From Planctomycetota bacterium (lineage in GTDB: Bacteria > Planctomycetota > UBA8742 > JACQVU01), in the NCBI GenBank assembly GCA_016209585.1, contig JACQVU010000495.1:1-6609 (forward strand): 6,609 nt of DNA, in the 5' to 3' direction. A program made the position numbers and the translations under genes. Under the pieces are notes generated by a model that worked only from the letters and a program-made list of their open reading frames with translations, was not told the origin of the DNA and made no database searches. Position 1 is the first letter of the stretch; every line of letters begins with the position of its first letter. Of the stretch, positions 1-6,609 are shown piece by piece.

Positions 1-20
1 CCTCCAACCCCCAACCCCCG

Positions 21-1364
21 ATGTTGAGCGAATCCCAGAGCCGCGCCGTCGCCGATCGTCTCTTCCGCCTCGCGGCGGGCAAGGAGGCGGAGGCGACGAT
101 CACCTCGTCCGACAGCGTGTCGGCGCGTTTCGGGCGCAACCAGGTGAACCAGAACGACAGCCGGAGCGTGACGCGCGTGGACCTGAAGGTCTACCTCGGC
201 CGCCGGTTCGGCCAGGCGTCCATGACCCAGACCGACGACGCCGCCCTGAAGCAGGCCGTGCTGGCGGCCGAGGCTGCGGCGCGGCTTCAGGAGGAAGACC
301 CGGCGCTGCCGCCGCTGGCCGGCGGTGGGGCGGACTACGGCCGGGTGGAGGCCTTTTTCCCGGCCACGGCGGCGTGGCCCGACGAGGAGCGGGCGCGAGC
401 GGTGAAGGGGGTGATCGAGGCCGCGCGCGCGCGGGGGTTCGAGGCCGCGGGGCTGTATGAGAGTTGCGCGTCGAGCGTGGCGTACGCCACCAGCGCGGGG
501 GCCTTCGCCCACCATGAAGAGAGCCACGCCGACTTCTCCGCCACCGTGACCACGCGGGACTCGCAAGGCTGGGCGGAGTGTTTCGCGCACGACGCCCGCC
601 GCGTCGACGCGGGCCGCGTGCGCGACACGGCGCTGGCCAAGGCCGTGAACTCGCGCGCCCCGCGAGACATGAAGCCGGGGCGCGTCACCGTCATCCTGGA
701 GCCGAACGCGCTGGCCAACCTGCTGCGTTTCGTCACCTTCATCGCCTTCAACGGCCTCCGCCACCACGAGGGCCGCTCGCCCCTCTCAAAACGTCTTGGC
801 GACAAGGTGTTCAGTGAGGCGCTGACCATCGCCGACGACTGCTACGGCCCCGAGACTCCGGGCATGCCTTTTGACTACGAAGGCTCCCCGCGCCGGCGCC
901 TCACGCTGGTCGACCAGGGCGTCTTCCGCCAGTTCGCCACCGACCGCCGCATCGCCCGGGACTTCGGCGGAGAGTCCACCGGCCACTCGCTGCCCCAGCC
1001 CAACACCTACGGCGCCTTCCCCAACCACGTTCAGGTGGCGGCGGGGAACGCCTCCCTGGAGGAGTTGATCGCCGGCGTGAAGAACGGCCTGCTCGTCACC
1101 CAGTTCCACTACACCAACGTGCAGGACCCCATGACGCTCACCCTCACCGGCATGACCCGCAACGGCACCTGGCGCATCCGCGACGGCGCCATCGCCGAAC
1201 CGGTGAAGAACCTGCGCTTCACCCAGAGCATGCTGGAAGCCCTGGCCCGCGTGAGCGCCGTCGGCAAGGATCGCACCGTCACCTCGGCTTTCTTCGGCGG
1301 CCGGTTCCTGGCGCCCGCGGTGCGCATCGAAGAGTTCCAGTTCACCTCCGCCACCGATTTCTAA
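21..1364 (+). CDS. TldD/PmbA family protein, TldE-like (non-catalytic) type
   Basis: A 447-residue protein, about the usual length of this family. In characterised systems TldD and TldE (PmbA) form a cytoplasmic complex that degrades or trims unfolded or modified peptides, for example maturing microcin B17. TldD carries the zinc-binding HExxxH helix and TldE lacks it. Here the helix that should hold that motif (about residues 230-253) reads LRFVTFIAFNGLRHHEGRS, with no HExxxH, so I assign the TldE-like role. Other family marks are LGEKLF-like 'RLGDKVF' near 258-264, 'YGAFPNHVQV' near 330, and the C-terminal stretch from 'HYTNVQDPMTLTLTGMTRNG' through 'DGAIAEPVKNLRFTQ', which is typical of the family. 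A tldD gene is expected immediately upstream but lies outside the window. The start is the first ATG. No Shine-Dalgarno is visible in the 20 bases before it and the frame is open to the window edge, so the start is the least certain part. The stop is TAA. Confidence 0.9.
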   Translation: MLSESQSRAVADRLFRLAAGKEAEATITSSDSVSARFGRNQVNQNDSRSVTRVDLKVYLGRRFGQASMTQTDDAALKQAVLAAEAAARLQEEDPALPPLAGGGADYGRVEAFFPATAAWPDEERARAVKGVIEAARARGFEAAGLYESCASSVAYATSAGAFAHHEESHADFSATVTTRDSQGWAECFAHDARRVDAGRVRDTALAKAVNSRAPRDMKPGRVTVILEPNALANLLRFVTFIAFNGLRHHEGRSPLSKRLGDKVFSEALTIADDCYGPETPGMPFDYEGSPRRRLTLVDQGVFRQFATDRRIARDFGGESTGHSLPQPNTYGAFPNHVQVAAGNASLEELIAGVKNGLLVTQFHYTNVQDPMTLTLTGMTRNGTWRIRDGAIAEPVKNLRFTQSMLEALARVSAVGKDRTVTSAFFGGRFLAPAVRIEEFQFTSATDF

Positions 1365-1432
1365 TCTTCCGCGAGCCGTGGACTCGTGGACCGCCAGAGT
1401 GCCGTGGCTTGCCCCCGCGACCATCGCACTCG

Positions 1433-1441
1433 TGATAGAAT
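1433..1441 (+). promoter_or_regulatory. candidate extended -10 promoter for the exported-protein/kinase pair
   Basis: TGATAGAAT fits the extended -10 form TGnTATAAT with one mismatch (hexamer TAGAAT at 1436-1441). It lies in a 150-bp gap inside very GC-rich sequence, where AT-rich hexamers are uncommon. A TTGCCC at 1409-1414 could be a poor -35, but the 21-bp spacer is too long for a standard sigma-70 promoter, so the extended -10 would have to carry recognition. It would give a leader of roughly 65 nt before the ATG at 1515. This is a sequence match only. Confidence 0.35.
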
Positions 1442-1503
1442 GGACGCGGCGTTTCCCCCTGTTCCGGCGGTTCACCAGCCGCTGGGGCGAGAGCGGCGTG
1501 GCC

Positions 1504-1509
1504 AGGAGG
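1504..1509 (+). promoter_or_regulatory. Shine-Dalgarno site that fixes the start of the exported protein
   Basis: A perfect AGGAGG ends 5 nt before the ATG at 1515. The reading frame is open further upstream, with a GTG at 1386 and an ATG at 1440 also in frame, but neither has a comparable site. The ATG at 1440 also overlaps the candidate -10 hexamer. Starting at 1515 places a basic segment and a hydrophobic helix at the N-terminus, as expected for an export signal. Confidence 0.8.
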
Positions 1510-1514
1510 TGGGC

Positions 1515-3356
1515 ATGGGTCAGGAAGCGGGCGTGGCCGGGCGACTGGCCGTGAAGAGCGCGGCGCGGGCGGCGGTCGCCACCGTGGGCGTTCTCTGGTC
1601 GCTGCTGTTTCAGGCGGGGACGGGGTTCGGGATGGACGTGGTGGAGGACCAGAACGGCCATTTCTGGGAAGGGACGAAGAACGAGGAGAAAAGCACCGCG
1701 CTGGAACTCTGCCTGGACCTGGCGAAGGGGCAGGGGCCATCGCAGAAGGTCTTCCCGGAGGGGAAGTACCGCGTGTTCCGGCCTGGAAAGTCCATGGACG
1801 ACGTGTACAACGAACGCGCCGCCCTGGTGAAGCCGGACGACGCGGAGGGGCACTACGCCCTGGGCAAGTGGTGCCGGGAGCACAAGAAGCGGCTCGAAAA
1901 GCAGGCTGACGCGGAGTTCGCCAAGACGTTGGCCCTCAGCCCGGATCACGCCGGCGCGCGGGCCGCGCTCGGCTACGTCAGGCGCGGCCCCAAGTGGGTG
2001 AAGGTTGTCCAGGACCAGGTGAACTTCGCCGACGCCGCGTTCGAGTGGAGGGACCGGCTGCAAGAGATTCCCCAGGCGGACTGGCACGTGCGGGCGATCA
2101 CGCATCACGCCGGTTCCACCTCGCCCTCGTCGGTCAACCTGGCCAACGATCGCGCGGTGTGGATCGAGGTGCGGAAGGAGGGCGCGCGCGAGATGTACGG
2201 CATGATCTCCTATAACTTCGCCTCCCGCGCGAGCCAGTATCTCTTGCCTTCGTCGCCGACCGAACTCCGCTACGCCCGGCTCGCGGGCGTCAAACTGGCC
2301 TACCTGGTGGGTGGCAAGCAGGTCGACGACCCGAAAAAACCCGGCGCCAAGCAGTGGATATGCCACAACCTGGTGGTGCGCGACATCCTCAAGAGCCAGA
2401 GCGACGGCTCCGTCAAGGTCACCGACAATCAATCCACCTATTGCGACGCGCCGCTCATCTCCAATACTCATCTCCTTTGGCGCCACCTCACGGCCCTGGT
2501 TCTACCGGGGAAGAAACCGCCTCCCCAGCCGGTCTACGCCGGGGCGCTGGCCGACCTGAAGGCTTTGACCGTCAAGGACAAGCGCCTGGACCTCACCGGC
2601 GACAATCTGTCGTTCGACTTCGCCAGGCGCGCCACGCTGGAGGGAAGCCGGGTCTACTGGGTGCACGAGAAGGGCATCTCGTCGTTCGACGTCACCAAGC
2701 GCCGCGAGGAGGCGATCATCGACGACGAGAAGATCGCCACCGACCCTCCCAGCGTCGAGGGTGACGCGCTCTGCTACACCTCGCGCGGGCGGCAAGCCAC
2801 CATCGTGTACAACTTGACCTCCCGGAAAGAGAAACGGCTGAAAGTCTGGCTGAAAGACGCCAAATACCACAACGGCTACGTCGTGGGGGTGGAAGGAAAC
2901 GGCGAGGAGTCCCAGATCGTGCTTTACCACGTCGCCTCCGACACCTCCACCGTCATCCAGCGCGGGGGGGGGCCGGAGAAACCGCTGCTGGCCGGCGTCT
3001 GCATCGTCTGGCGGCAGTACAACCCCAAGACCAAGTGCCGCGACGTCTGGGCCGCCACGCCACGGGTCACGGGCGTGCCCGCCGAGGGGAAAGAGGAGCC
3101 CGTGGGCGCCGCGCCCGCGACCCCGCCCGCCGCGCCTCCCGCGACCCCGCCCGCCGTTCCATCCGGCGCCGGCGCCGGCGCGGGCGCGGGGGCCAAGCCC
3201 GGGGCGCCGGCGGAAGGGGAGGGTGGCCCCCGCGACGGGAAGGCGACGGAGACGACCAAGCCTCCGGCCGCGGCGGATTCCGGGGAGAAGCAGGCCGCCG
3301 CGGACCCCGGCGCCGGGCCGGGCGAGGCTGAGCGCCAGGCCGCGGCCGGCGATTGA
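1515..3356 (+). CDS. exported protein of unknown function: TPR-like region, propeller-like region, Pro/Ala/Gly tail
   Basis: A 613-residue protein that I do not recognise as a named family. Residues 1-39 look like a signal sequence: basic residues R10, K14 and R18, then a hydrophobic stretch at about 19-32 and small residues near 35-39. It could instead stay as an N-terminal anchor. No lipobox cysteine follows. Residues 100-162 are helical and TPR-like (LSPDHAGARAALGYVRRG, then PKWV), a pattern often seen in planctomycete TPR proteins. From about 185 to 515 the sequence alternates short beta strands and turns. Segments such as NDRAVWIEV, VEGDALCYTSRGRQATIVYN, HNGYVVGVEGNGEESQIVLY and AGVCIVWRQYNPKTKCRDVW resemble TolB/WD-type propeller blades ('not-hidden W...dIyvyd'). 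Blade number cannot be settled by eye. Residues 518-613 are a low-complexity, probably disordered tail. Its TGA lies 17 nt before the kinase ATG, so the two are probably co-transcribed. A role as ligand, sensor partner or scaffold for that kinase is inference. Confidence 0.85.
   Translation: MGQEAGVAGRLAVKSAARAAVATVGVLWSLLFQAGTGFGMDVVEDQNGHFWEGTKNEEKSTALELCLDLAKGQGPSQKVFPEGKYRVFRPGKSMDDVYNERAALVKPDDAEGHYALGKWCREHKKRLEKQADAEFAKTLALSPDHAGARAALGYVRRGPKWVKVVQDQVNFADAAFEWRDRLQEIPQADWHVRAITHHAGSTSPSSVNLANDRAVWIEVRKEGAREMYGMISYNFASRASQYLLPSSPTELRYARLAGVKLAYLVGGKQVDDPKKPGAKQWICHNLVVRDILKSQSDGSVKVTDNQSTYCDAPLISNTHLLWRHLTALVLPGKKPPPQPVYAGALADLKALTVKDKRLDLTGDNLSFDFARRATLEGSRVYWVHEKGISSFDVTKRREEAIIDDEKIATDPPSVEGDALCYTSRGRQATIVYNLTSRKEKRLKVWLKDAKYHNGYVVGVEGNGEESQIVLYHVASDTSTVIQRGGGPEKPLLAGVCIVWRQYNPKTKCRDVWAATPRVTGVPAEGKEEPVGAAPATPPAAPPATPPAVPSGAGAGAGAGAKPGAPAEGEGGPRDGKATETTKPPAAADSGEKQAAADPGAGPGEAERQAAAGD
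3114..3156 (+). repeat. in-frame direct repeat, 24-nt period, in the Pro/Ala tail
   Basis: A 19-bp sequence beginning CCCGCGACCCCGCCC occurs at 3114-3132 and again, identical, at 3138-3156. The 24-nt period corresponds to 8 codons and encodes PATPPAAP followed by PATPPAVP. The period keeps the frame, so copy number could vary without disrupting the gene. Confidence 0.75.
3165..3194 (+). repeat. (Gly-Ala)5 coding repeat
   Basis: Ten codons alternating Gly and Ala (residues 551-560 of the exported protein), written with GGC/GGG and GCC/GCG. The DNA is an almost pure G+C simple repeat (GGCGCC units, then GGCGCG). It follows the Pro/Ala repeat and precedes a Lys/Glu/Pro-containing low-complexity end. 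It probably acts as a flexible linker. It is also a place where sequencing or replication slippage is likely. Confidence 0.8.
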
Positions 3357-3371
3357 GAGGGGTCCCGGGAG
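3355..3371 (+). promoter_or_regulatory. probable ribosome binding region of the kinase gene
   Basis: Two purine-rich patches precede the ATG at 3374: GAGAGGGG at 3355-3362, overlapping the upstream TGA, and GGGAG at 3367-3371, which is only 2 nt from the start. The first has a long spacing (11 nt) and the second a short one, so neither is ideal. The overlap with the upstream stop suggests translational coupling. A TTG at 3353 is in frame but would add only seven residues with no motif and lacks a better site. Confidence 0.5.
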
Positions 3372-3373
3372 CG

Positions 3374-6300
3374 ATGGCTGACTTCCGGATTTGCGAGTCG
3401 TGCGACACGCTCCTCGAAGAGAACGAGCGCGAATGCCCGGTGTGCGGGGCGGTGGTCGGCGCCAACTCGCCGCAGGTGTTCCTTGAGGATTCGCCCGTCC
3501 CCGCCGCGCCGCCGACCGCCCCCACGGAAGCGCCGGGGCCGAAGACCACCGGGCCGTGGCCCGCCCCGGCGTCCGCCTCGGCGCGGGCCGAGCCGGCGCG
3601 GCGCGGGAACACGTCGGCGATCCGGCCCAGCCAGAAGACCCGCGCCACCCGCGCGGACGGCTCCGCGGCGGCGGCCGATGGCAAGAAGAGCCGGCGCATC
3701 GCGAATTATCGGTTGGTGAGGCAATTGGGCCGCGGGGCGATGGGGGTGGTCTACCTGGCGCAGGACGAGGCCCTGGGCCGGGAAGTGGCGCTCAAGGTGC
3801 TTCCCCCGCTGGCTTCGGGCGACGCCAAGGCCGCGGTGCGGTTCGAGCGCGAGGCGCAGGCCGCCGCCCACCTGGATCACCCCGGAATCGTGAAGGTCTT
3901 CGGCGCCGGCGAGTACCGCGGCTTGCGGTACTACGCCATGACCTACGTGGCCGGGATCACGTTGCGCGAGTTCATCGACCGCCACGACTACACGATGGAC
4001 CACGCGGCGCTGCTCGCCTACTACATCGCCGACGCCCTGGCCTACGCCCACGAGAGCGGCGTCATCCACCGTGACATCAAGCCCGAGAACATCCTGATCC
4101 GCGAAGAAGACGGAATGCCCGTGATCACCGACTTCGGCTTGGCCCGCCGCGCCGACGACGTGCGCCTCACCGCCACCGGCGCCACCGTGGGCACCCCGGC
4201 CTACATGTCGCCGGAACAGGTGCGTGGCCAGCAGGACCTCGCGGCCCTCACCGACCAGTTCTCCCTCGGCAGCGTCATGTACGAACTGTTCACAGGGCGC
4301 ATGGCCTTCCCCGGCGAGGTGATGCGCGAGGTGATGGAGGCCATCCTGCACCAGGACCCCCAGCCGGCGCGCCGCGTGCGCGACGAAGTGCCCGAAGAAC
4401 TCTCGATCATCACCGAAAAGGCCATGCGCAAGGCCCCCGCCGACCGCTACGCCGACATGCGGGCGCTCGCCGACGACCTCCACCGCTGGCTGGAAAAAGA
4501 CCCCATCCTCGCCCGGCCGCTCACCCCGGTCCAACGCGCCACCCGCTGGGCGACGAAACGCAAGAAGGCGCTCGCCATCATCGGCGCCTCGGTGGCCGTC
4601 TCCGCCGTGGTCATCGGCCTGCTCTGGGTCCGCTTCTCCGGCGCGACCGTCGAGGCCCAGAAGCGGAGCGACGAGGCCGTGGCTCTCACCGAACAGGCCG
4701 AGCGGCGCTCCGCCGAGTCCGCCCAGCGCGCCCAGCAGAATGAACAGGAACTCCGCGCCGAACAGGAGCGCGGCCGCAACGCCGAGGTGGAGCGCAAGAA
4801 GAAGGCCGAGAAGGAGGCTGAGGCCCGCCGCCTGCTCTCCCGCGTGGCCCATGTGGTGGAATACAACACCAACCTGGCGATTGTTGAAGAGACCCGCCCC
4901 GTGGTCGAGAAGGCCGTGAACGTCGCCCCTTTCCTCGGCGAGGCCCACTTCCTCCTCGGCCGGCTGGAGCACCGCACCTTCAACTACACCAAGGCCGAGG
5001 CCGCCTATGAAGCGGCGTTCAAACTTGACCCGGCCCTCTTCCGCGCCCGCTTCTACGTGGGCCTCCTCCAGTTCGACCTCTTCCGCCGCGACGAGGCCTT
5101 CCAGAAGGCGCAAGAGGTCTTCAGCCGCCTGGCCTCCACGAAAGAGGCGGCGGCCACGGAGTACGGCCTCCTGGCGCGCGCCTACCTGGCGCTCACCAAC
5201 CAGGACTACCCCACCGCCCGTCGCGTGGCCGACGAGGCCCTGGCCGAGAACAACCTGTTGTCGGAGACCCACTACCTCCTCGCCGCGCTCGCCAGTTACG
5301 TCATGGTGGGGGCCGACGGCGAGCGCCTCGCCGTCCCCGGCGAACAACTCGACTTCGCCGCCGCCGAGGAGCGGTTGAACCGCTGCCTCGACCTGGAGCC
5401 GGTGCACCTCAACGCCCGCATCCTCCGCGGCATTCTGCGGCGCAAACGGCGCGACCCGGCCGCCGCCCTGGCCGACTTCGAGGAGGCGGCCCGCATCGCG
5501 CCGCGCAACTCCCGCCCGCTCTTCTGGCGCGGCGTGGCGCTCTACGACGCCGGCGACGAGGCCGGCGCCTGGCGCGACTTCGACGCCGCCATCAAGGCCG
5601 CCCCGGACCGCGCGGCGCGCTTCTTCCGCTTCCGCGGGCTGCTCTCCATCGCCAAACGCGACTGGACGGCGGCGCTGGACGACTTCGACAAGAGCCTGGA
5701 ATTGCGCGAGGCCGACCCCGACGGCGCGCGCGGCTCCATCGACTTCGCCTTCCGCGCCATGTGCCACGTCGAACTCGACCACCCCAAGGAGGCCGACGCC
5801 GACTGGCAGCGCGCCTTCGTCGGCGGCGCCTACACCACCACCCGCTCCCAACTGGGCGCCTTCGTGAAAATGCCGCTCTTCTCCCGCACCTTCCTCGCCC
5901 CGGTGCTCAGCGCCTCGCGCCTCTTCGAACTCCCGCCGGCCGACAAGACCAACCTCCGCAACCTCTACCGCTTCAAATCCCTGATGCCCGAAGAGGGCGG
6001 CATGCGCCTCATCGTCAAGACCCGCGACGTCGAGGATGAAGAATACCTCCAACTCCTCCTGCGCCTTTCCGACCATCAAGGCTCCCCGGTTCCCGCCGCC
6101 CTGGAAAAACTTGACGGCGTATCGACCAGTTCGGCGTCGCCCCGCATGTTCCTCGGCTTCATCGCCTGGACCAACCTCGTCGAGCAGGAGAAGATTCTCG
6201 AACAGCGCGAAACCCTCCCCAACGCCCCCGACTACTACACCCGCGCCATACTCCGCTACCTCAACGGCCGCAACGAGGGCACGCGCACCGATCTTGAGGA

Positions 6301-6517
6301 GTACGTGAAGGCCTTTCCGAGCGACCCCCGCGGCGCTTACGCCCTCGCCACCATGCTCGCCGCGGCCGGCGAGGTGGAAGGCGCTTTCTTCATGCTCGGC
6401 CAGGCCAGGAAACTGGGCCACGCCGCTTTCCCTTACCTCGCCACTGACGCCGACTTCGCCGTGCTCAAGGGCGACCCCCGCCTGGCCCAGTTCCCGACCG
6501 CCGCGCCGCCGAAGTAA
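3374..6517 (+). CDS. transmembrane Ser/Thr protein kinase (Hanks type) with N-terminal zinc ribbon and C-terminal TPR domain
   Basis: A 1047-residue membrane kinase predicted to phosphorylate Ser/Thr on cytoplasmic proteins; substrates are unknown. Residues 1-29 hold a zinc ribbon (CESC at 7-10, CPVC at 21-24). Residues 30-110 are a Pro/Ala/Ser/Thr-rich linker. The kinase domain, about 111-375, is complete: glycine loop GRGAMG at 119-124, VALK with K141, alpha-C E160, HRDIKPEN with D234, K236 and N239, DFG at 253-255, and GTPAYMSPE ending at E281. It is therefore expected to be active, and it is an RD kinase. 'HRWLEKDPILARPLTP' follows, as is common after planctomycete kinase domains. A single membrane helix lies at about 399-419 with basic residues on its N-terminal (cytoplasmic) side. 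Residues 425-495 are a highly charged Glu/Lys/Arg/Gln coiled coil. TPR-type repeats run from about 520 to 815 (for example 537-570 and 680-745), and a less clear helical part continues to the end. That end includes a motif of the kind 'DADFAVLKGDPRLAQF' that often closes TPR proteins. The C-terminal half should lie outside the cytoplasm as sensor or docking module. The start is ATG at 3374 and the stop is TAA. Confidence 0.96.
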   Translation: MADFRICESCDTLLEENERECPVCGAVVGANSPQVFLEDSPVPAAPPTAPTEAPGPKTTGPWPAPASASARAEPARRGNTSAIRPSQKTRATRADGSAAAADGKKSRRIANYRLVRQLGRGAMGVVYLAQDEALGREVALKVLPPLASGDAKAAVRFEREAQAAAHLDHPGIVKVFGAGEYRGLRYYAMTYVAGITLREFIDRHDYTMDHAALLAYYIADALAYAHESGVIHRDIKPENILIREEDGMPVITDFGLARRADDVRLTATGATVGTPAYMSPEQVRGQQDLAALTDQFSLGSVMYELFTGRMAFPGEVMREVMEAILHQDPQPARRVRDEVPEELSIITEKAMRKAPADRYADMRALADDLHRWLEKDPILARPLTPVQRATRWATKRKKALAIIGASVAVSAVVIGLLWVRFSGATVEAQKRSDEAVALTEQAERRSAESAQRAQQNEQELRAEQERGRNAEVERKKKAEKEAEARRLLSRVAHVVEYNTNLAIVEETRPVVEKAVNVAPFLGEAHFLLGRLEHRTFNYTKAEAAYEAAFKLDPALFRARFYVGLLQFDLFRRDEAFQKAQEVFSRLASTKEAAATEYGLLARAYLALTNQDYPTARRVADEALAENNLLSETHYLLAALASYVMVGADGERLAVPGEQLDFAAAEERLNRCLDLEPVHLNARILRGILRRKRRDPAAALADFEEAARIAPRNSRPLFWRGVALYDAGDEAGAWRDFDAAIKAAPDRAARFFRFRGLLSIAKRDWTAALDDFDKSLELREADPDGARGSIDFAFRAMCHVELDHPKEADADWQRAFVGGAYTTTRSQLGAFVKMPLFSRTFLAPVLSASRLFELPPADKTNLRNLYRFKSLMPEEGGMRLIVKTRDVEDEEYLQLLLRLSDHQGSPVPAALEKLDGVSTSSASPRMFLGFIAWTNLVEQEKILEQRETLPNAPDYYTRAILRYLNGRNEGTRTDLEEYVKAFPSDPRGAYALATMLAAAGEVEGAFFMLGQARKLGHAAFPYLATDADFAVLKGDPRLAQFPTAAPPK

Positions 6518-6535
6518 GAGCACGTCCCGAAACCT

Positions 6536-6564
6536 GCTTCTCAGCGTTTCACCGAGCGAGAAGC
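6536..6564 (+). terminator. weak hairpin downstream of the kinase gene
   Basis: GCTTCTC at 6536-6542 is the perfect reverse complement of GAGAAGC at 6558-6564, with a 15-nt loop. It starts 18 nt after the kinase stop, where a terminator would be expected. No T-run follows and the loop is long, so it is not a canonical intrinsic terminator. It may be a weak terminator, an mRNA-end structure or chance. Confidence 0.3.
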
Positions 6565-6592
6565 CCGAGCGCAAGGAGGCTGGGAACCACAG

Positions 6593-6609
6593 TATTATTG
6601 GAGAAATAC
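6593..6609 (+). promoter_or_regulatory. AT-richer end with possible -10 or ribosome binding site of a gene beyond the window
   Basis: After the hairpin the base composition drops in G+C. TATTAT at 6593-6598 matches the -10 consensus at five of six positions, but no -35 is visible at the right distance. GGAG at 6600-6603 followed by AAATAC would be well placed as a Shine-Dalgarno if a start codon lies within a few bases after the window edge. Both readings are weak, and they are alternatives rather than a set, because a promoter and Shine-Dalgarno cannot overlap this closely for one transcript. Confidence 0.25.

Noticed and set aside
1..20. CCAACCCCC-like direct repeat at the left edge as a regulatory or telomere-like repeat
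   Set aside because: Only about two imperfect units are visible in 20 bases, too little to call anything.
1371..1500. Short inverted repeats after the TldE-like gene, for example GCGG/CCGC around 1468-1483, as a terminator
   Set aside because: Stems are only 4-5 bp, which is expected by chance in GC-rich DNA, and no T-run follows.
1386..1514. Longer N-terminus for the exported protein from GTG at 1386 or ATG at 1440
   Set aside because: Neither has a Shine-Dalgarno, the added residues have no motif and would bury the signal sequence, and AGGAGG precisely precedes the ATG at 1515.
786..2486. A 566-codon open frame on the - strand spanning the end of the TldE-like gene, the intergenic gap and part of the exported-protein gene
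   Set aside because: It is antisense to two well-supported genes, has a His/Val/Gly/Leu-biased composition and shows no recognisable motif. A long frame like this is common by chance at this G+C.
3113..3194. CRISPR-like or mobile-element repeat
   Set aside because: The repeats are in-frame, have no spacers and encode a Pro/Ala then Gly/Ala tail; they are coding low complexity.
2924..6574. A 1216-codon open frame on the - strand opposite almost the whole kinase gene
   Set aside because: Its translation is rich in Gly, Val, Glu, Ala and His with no domain, as expected opposite a gene with G/C at most third codon positions. The + strand holds every kinase motif in order.

Overview
The window is GC-rich (I estimate high 60s to about 70 percent by eye) and bacterial. 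It is densely coded on the + strand, with three complete genes in one direction. The best guess for the source is a member of the Planctomycetota or a related PVC-type lineage. The reasons are a Hanks-type kinase with a membrane anchor and a long TPR (tetratricopeptide repeat) tail, next to an exported protein with a TPR-like 'PDHAGARAALGYVRRGPKWV' segment. Both styles are common in that phylum. Acidobacteriota or Myxococcota cannot be excluded from the sequence alone. No rRNA, tRNA, CRISPR, insertion sequence, phage or integron signature is visible.

Layout: (1) 21-1364, a TldD/PmbA family protein of the TldE type, without the HExxxH metalloprotease motif. Its catalytic TldD partner would be expected just upstream, outside the window. 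(2) 1365-1514, a 150-bp intergenic region with a candidate extended -10 promoter and a strong Shine-Dalgarno. (3) 1515-3356, an exported 613-residue protein of unknown function: signal sequence, short TPR-like helical region, a beta-rich region with beta-propeller-like strands, and a low-complexity Pro/Ala/Gly tail with short tandem repeats. (4) 3374-6517, a 1047-residue transmembrane Ser/Thr protein kinase: N-terminal four-cysteine zinc ribbon, Pro/Ala-rich linker, complete kinase domain, one membrane helix, a charged coiled coil and a long TPR region. (5) 6518-6609, a short non-coding end with a weak hairpin and an AT-richer stretch that may carry the signals of the next gene.

Genes 2 and 3 are separated by only 17 nt and very likely form one transcription unit. 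Topology puts the gene 2 protein and the kinase's TPR region on the same, extracytoplasmic side. The most interesting reading is a two-gene signalling unit in which the exported protein is a ligand, accessory sensor or scaffold for the kinase. That is inference. Gene 1 is separated from them by a possible promoter and is probably functionally independent. Nothing here is a clearly new system. The kinase/propeller pair is the part most worth following.
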